Both the position numbers and the translations under genes were made by a program. Source: Actinoalloteichus hoggarensis (GTDB lineage: Bacteria > Actinomycetota > Actinomycetes > Mycobacteriales > Pseudonocardiaceae). From it: DNA of 64,000 bases. The notes beneath the pieces were generated by a model. That model saw nothing but the letters and a program-made list of their open reading frames with translations. It made no database searches and was not told where the DNA came from. Below are positions 63,210-64,000 of the stretch, piece by piece. The stretch covers positions 5,022,001-5,086,000 of the forward strand of contig NZ_CP022521.1 of the NCBI RefSeq assembly GCF_002234535.1, read 5' to 3'. Within the stretch, counting starts at the first letter, position 1. Each line of letters starts with the position of its first letter.

Positions 63210-64000
63210 CGAGTTTCGGCTTCCGCGTCCGTCTCCTCGGACTCGTCGGAGGGGACGCCGCGCTCGTGGACCAGCTCGACGACCCGGGTGATCGCGTCCG
63301 GATCGGTGTCCGGCAGCACCCCGTGCCCGAGGTTGAAGACGTGGCCGCCGGTCCGCCTGCCCTCGGCGAGGATGCGATCCACCTCGCGCTCGATCGCGGG
63401 CGCGCCCGCGAAGAGCACGGCCGGGTCGAGGTTGCCCTGGACCACCGGGGCGGGCCGCTCGGGGGCCGCGGCCACCAGCCTGCGCGCGGCGACGTCCAAC
63501 GGCGTCCGCCAGTCGACCCCGACCACGTCGGCGCCCGCCTCCCGCATCGCGGGCAGCAGCTCGCCGGTGCCGACGCCGAAGTGGAATCGGGGCAGGCCCG
63601 CGTCGGCCAGGCCGCCCAGGACCTTGGCGGAGTGCGGGAGGACGAACTCGCGGTAGTCGCGTTCGCTGAGGGCGCCCGCCCAGGAGTCGAACAGCTGCAC
63701 GGCGTCCACGCCCGCGTCGATCTGCAGGCGCAGGAAGCCGAGGGTGATGTCGGCGAGCCGGTCGAGCAGGGCGTGCCAGGTCGCGGGCTCGCCGTGCATC
63801 AACGCCTTGGTCCGCTCGTGGTTCCGGCTCGGGCCGCCCTCCACCAGGTACGAGGCCACGGTGAACGGAGCGCCGGCGAACCCGATCAGCGGGGTGTCGC
63901 CCGCCTCGGCGGTGATCAGCCGGATCGCCTCGGCGACGGGCGCCACCTGTTCGTCTCGCAGACTCGGCAGCGCGGCGACGTCGGCCGCGGTGCGCACCGG
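63206..64000 (-). CDS. hemE: Uroporphyrinogen III decarboxylase, 5' part outside window
   Basis: The C-terminal 264 residues of Hem[94 protein letters not shown] and [20 protein letters not shown]. It decarboxylates uroporphyrinogen III to coproporphyrinogen III. The N-terminal active-site region (with the usual RQAGR) lies beyond base 64000. First gene of the heme unit in this window. Confidence 0.95.
   Translation of the reverse strand, partial: PVRTAADVAALPSLRDEQVAPVAEAIRLITAEAGDTPLIGFAGAPFTVASYLVEGGPSRNHERTKALMHGEPATWHALLDRLADITLGFLRLQIDAGVDAVQLFDSWAGALSERDYREFVLPHSAKVLGGLADAGLPRFHFGVGTGELLPAMREAGADVVGVDWRTPLDVAARRLVAAAPERPAPVVQGNLDPAVLFAGAPAIEREVDRILAEGRRTGGHVFNLGHGVLPDTDPDAITRVVELVHERGVPSDESEETDAEAETR

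Overview
The window is very GC-rich DNA, with codon third positions dominated by G and C, GTG starts used freely and many 4-base ATGA/GTGA gene overlaps. Gene content is that of a filamentous actinomycete: WhiB-family regulator, Lsr2, a SigF-type sigma factor with RsbW/STAS partner-switching proteins, an EgtA-like ligase, DUF3618/holin-X/DUF4235 membrane proteins, actinobacterial HemQ, and ATP-dependent LigC plus a stand-alone LigD polymerase domain. A relative of Pseudonocardiaceae such as Actinoalloteichus or Saccharopolyspora is my guess; this is inference, with no 16S or marker alignment.

Layout. 1-2.7 kb: 3' part of a HelR-like RNA polymerase-associated ATPase, a repeat-filled spacer and a GNAT acetyltransferase. 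2.7-5.9 kb: a rubble zone with a methyltransferase remnant, two genes decapitated at one junction (4060/4061) and one intact Nudix hydrolase. 5.9-14 kb: secreted GH16 enzyme, EgtA-like ligase, then the sigma/anti-sigma/anti-anti-sigma group with a WhiD-like gene and a frame-broken PP2C phosphatase, then a MarR regulator. 14-17 kb: minus-strand DUF488, alpha/beta-fold and aldehyde dehydrogenase genes; the dehydrogenase lacks its catalytic cysteine. 17.2-17.84 kb: a type I-E CRISPR array with no cas gene in the window. 18-31 kb: SRPBCC protein, minisatellites, surE, a PfkB kinase, a PfpI-like protein, an AI-2E transporter, three small membrane proteins, a maleate isomerase-like enzyme, two paralogous unknown proteins and a Ppx/GppA phosphatase.

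31-40 kb is a sugar-use region: a MsiK-type ABC ATPase without permeases, two LacI-family regulators, and a DUF993 plus sugar-phosphate isomerase pair. Two promoters 6.5 kb apart carry the same 13-base LacI-type operator directly behind the -10 region, so these genes are probably co-regulated. Between them lies a divergent pair, a normal lsr2 and an Lsr2 paralogue with a changed DNA-binding end.

40-53.5 kb: DUF1295 membrane enzyme, peroxiredoxin, DUF427 protein, LuxR-type regulator, secreted SGNH esterase, ornithine aminotransferase, ZapE ATPase, RibD-like reductase, an Asp23/AmaP envelope-stress operon and LigC. 53.5-64 kb: an alpha/beta-hydrolase-like lipoprotein lacking its nucleophile serine, a 31-residue cysteine-rich peptide gene (two CGCCxGC modules) closed by a hairpin, hisS, the LigD-type polymerase domain, msrB, a lipoprotein and the coproporphyrin-route heme genes hemE-hemG/Y-hemQ.

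The most unusual elements are the 31-residue cysteine-rich peptide, the modified Lsr2 paralogue facing lsr2, the cas-less I-E array with a decaying end, and two enzymes that keep their fold motifs but have lost the catalytic nucleophile.
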